Of a stretch of 64,000 bases of DNA, positions 63,944 to 64,000 are shown piece after piece. Below the pieces are notes generated by a model. The model was given only the letters and a program-made list of their open reading frames with translations, searched no databases and was not told where the DNA came from. The position numbers were made by a program, and so were the translations under genes. The stretch's first letter is position 1, and each line of letters begins with the position of its first letter. Origin of the DNA: Parafilimonas terrae (GTDB taxonomy: Bacteria; Bacteroidota; Bacteroidia; Chitinophagales; Chitinophagaceae); the NCBI RefSeq assembly GCF_900115755.1, contig NZ_FOXQ01000004.1, positions 282,324 to 346,323 of the forward strand, in the 5' to 3' direction.

Positions 63944-64000
63944 TCAAGAGTAAACCCAAGAATAAACATTACCAGTTTTATTAAAAACCCTTTGAAAGTT
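63944..64000 (-). CDS. Possible C-terminal end of a gene running off the window
   Basis: On the minus strand the frame entering at the window edge reads NFQRVFNKTGNVYSWVYS and stops at TGA (63946-63944). It may be the last residues of an upstream gene, but 18 codons are too few to assign a family or even to be sure of coding. Confidence 0.2.
   Translation of the reverse strand, partial: NFQRVFNKTGNVYSWVYS

Overview
The window looks like a chromosome segment of a Bacteroidota bacterium, most likely a Chitinophagaceae relative. Reasons: a SprE/PorW-type protein of the type IX secretion system, a Bacteroidota-type OxyR, a DUF2911 protein and a membrane-anchored MutS-like protein are present; several genes carry TAnnTTTG-type -7 promoter elements (two with a TTG/TTTG -33 element 19 bp upstream); and the spacers hold short palindromic repeat families of the kind I associate with this phylum. 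The genus assignment is inference.

Layout. 0-8 kb: a TldD/TldE-type protease pair, a SatP-like acetate transporter, a Crp/Fnr regulator followed by a 640-bp spacer with four FNR-like boxes, a YkuK-like protein and an Ig-like lipoprotein. 8-25 kb is an accessory stretch. It holds an AddA-like helicase-nuclease and an AddB-like nuclease separated and followed by RelE/ParE toxin-antitoxin pairs (four pairs in all). It also holds a decayed restriction-nuclease-like gene, a DUF2652 gene cut by an in-frame stop, a TIR-transmembrane-TPR protein, an rtcB RNA ligase riddled with dispersed repeats, a WYL-regulator remnant, a conserved gene with one frameshift, and an AbiEii remnant. 25-34 kb: a putative exported sugar-acid module (RraA-like, enolase-superfamily, MFS), then DUF2911, a serine hydrolase, a MalY/PatB aminotransferase and riboflavin synthase. 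34-44 kb: a 21-bp tandem repeat array, then penicillin-binding protein 1A downstream of sprE in one operon, oxyR, a phosphocholine-type phospholipase C and a second Crp/Fnr regulator.

44-57 kb: pruA with a strong terminator; a GntP permease and glycerate kinase pair followed by purU; a two-gene unit encoding a small basic protein and a TIR/deoxyribosyltransferase-like protein; ligA; a NrtR-like Nudix regulator; a DinB-like protein; a LuxR-type regulator; and a membrane Fe-S protein. 57-64 kb: a phosphoribosyltransferase, the MutS-like ATPase, tmRNA, a toxin-antitoxin-like pair (BECR-like nuclease candidate plus DUF2283), a REP-like element and a GH15 glucoamylase.

Most housekeeping genes are ordinary. 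The best leads for undescribed biology are the 49.6-50.4 kb two-gene unit, the paired FNR-like boxes at 5 kb, the palindromic repeat read in frame inside rtcB, the 21-bp array upstream of ribE, and the toxin-antitoxin pairs interleaved with the AddAB-like genes. Every frameshift I reconstructed is explained by loss of one base from a homopolymer, so sequencing error must be excluded before calling those genes dead. Family names come from reading the translations; no database search was run.
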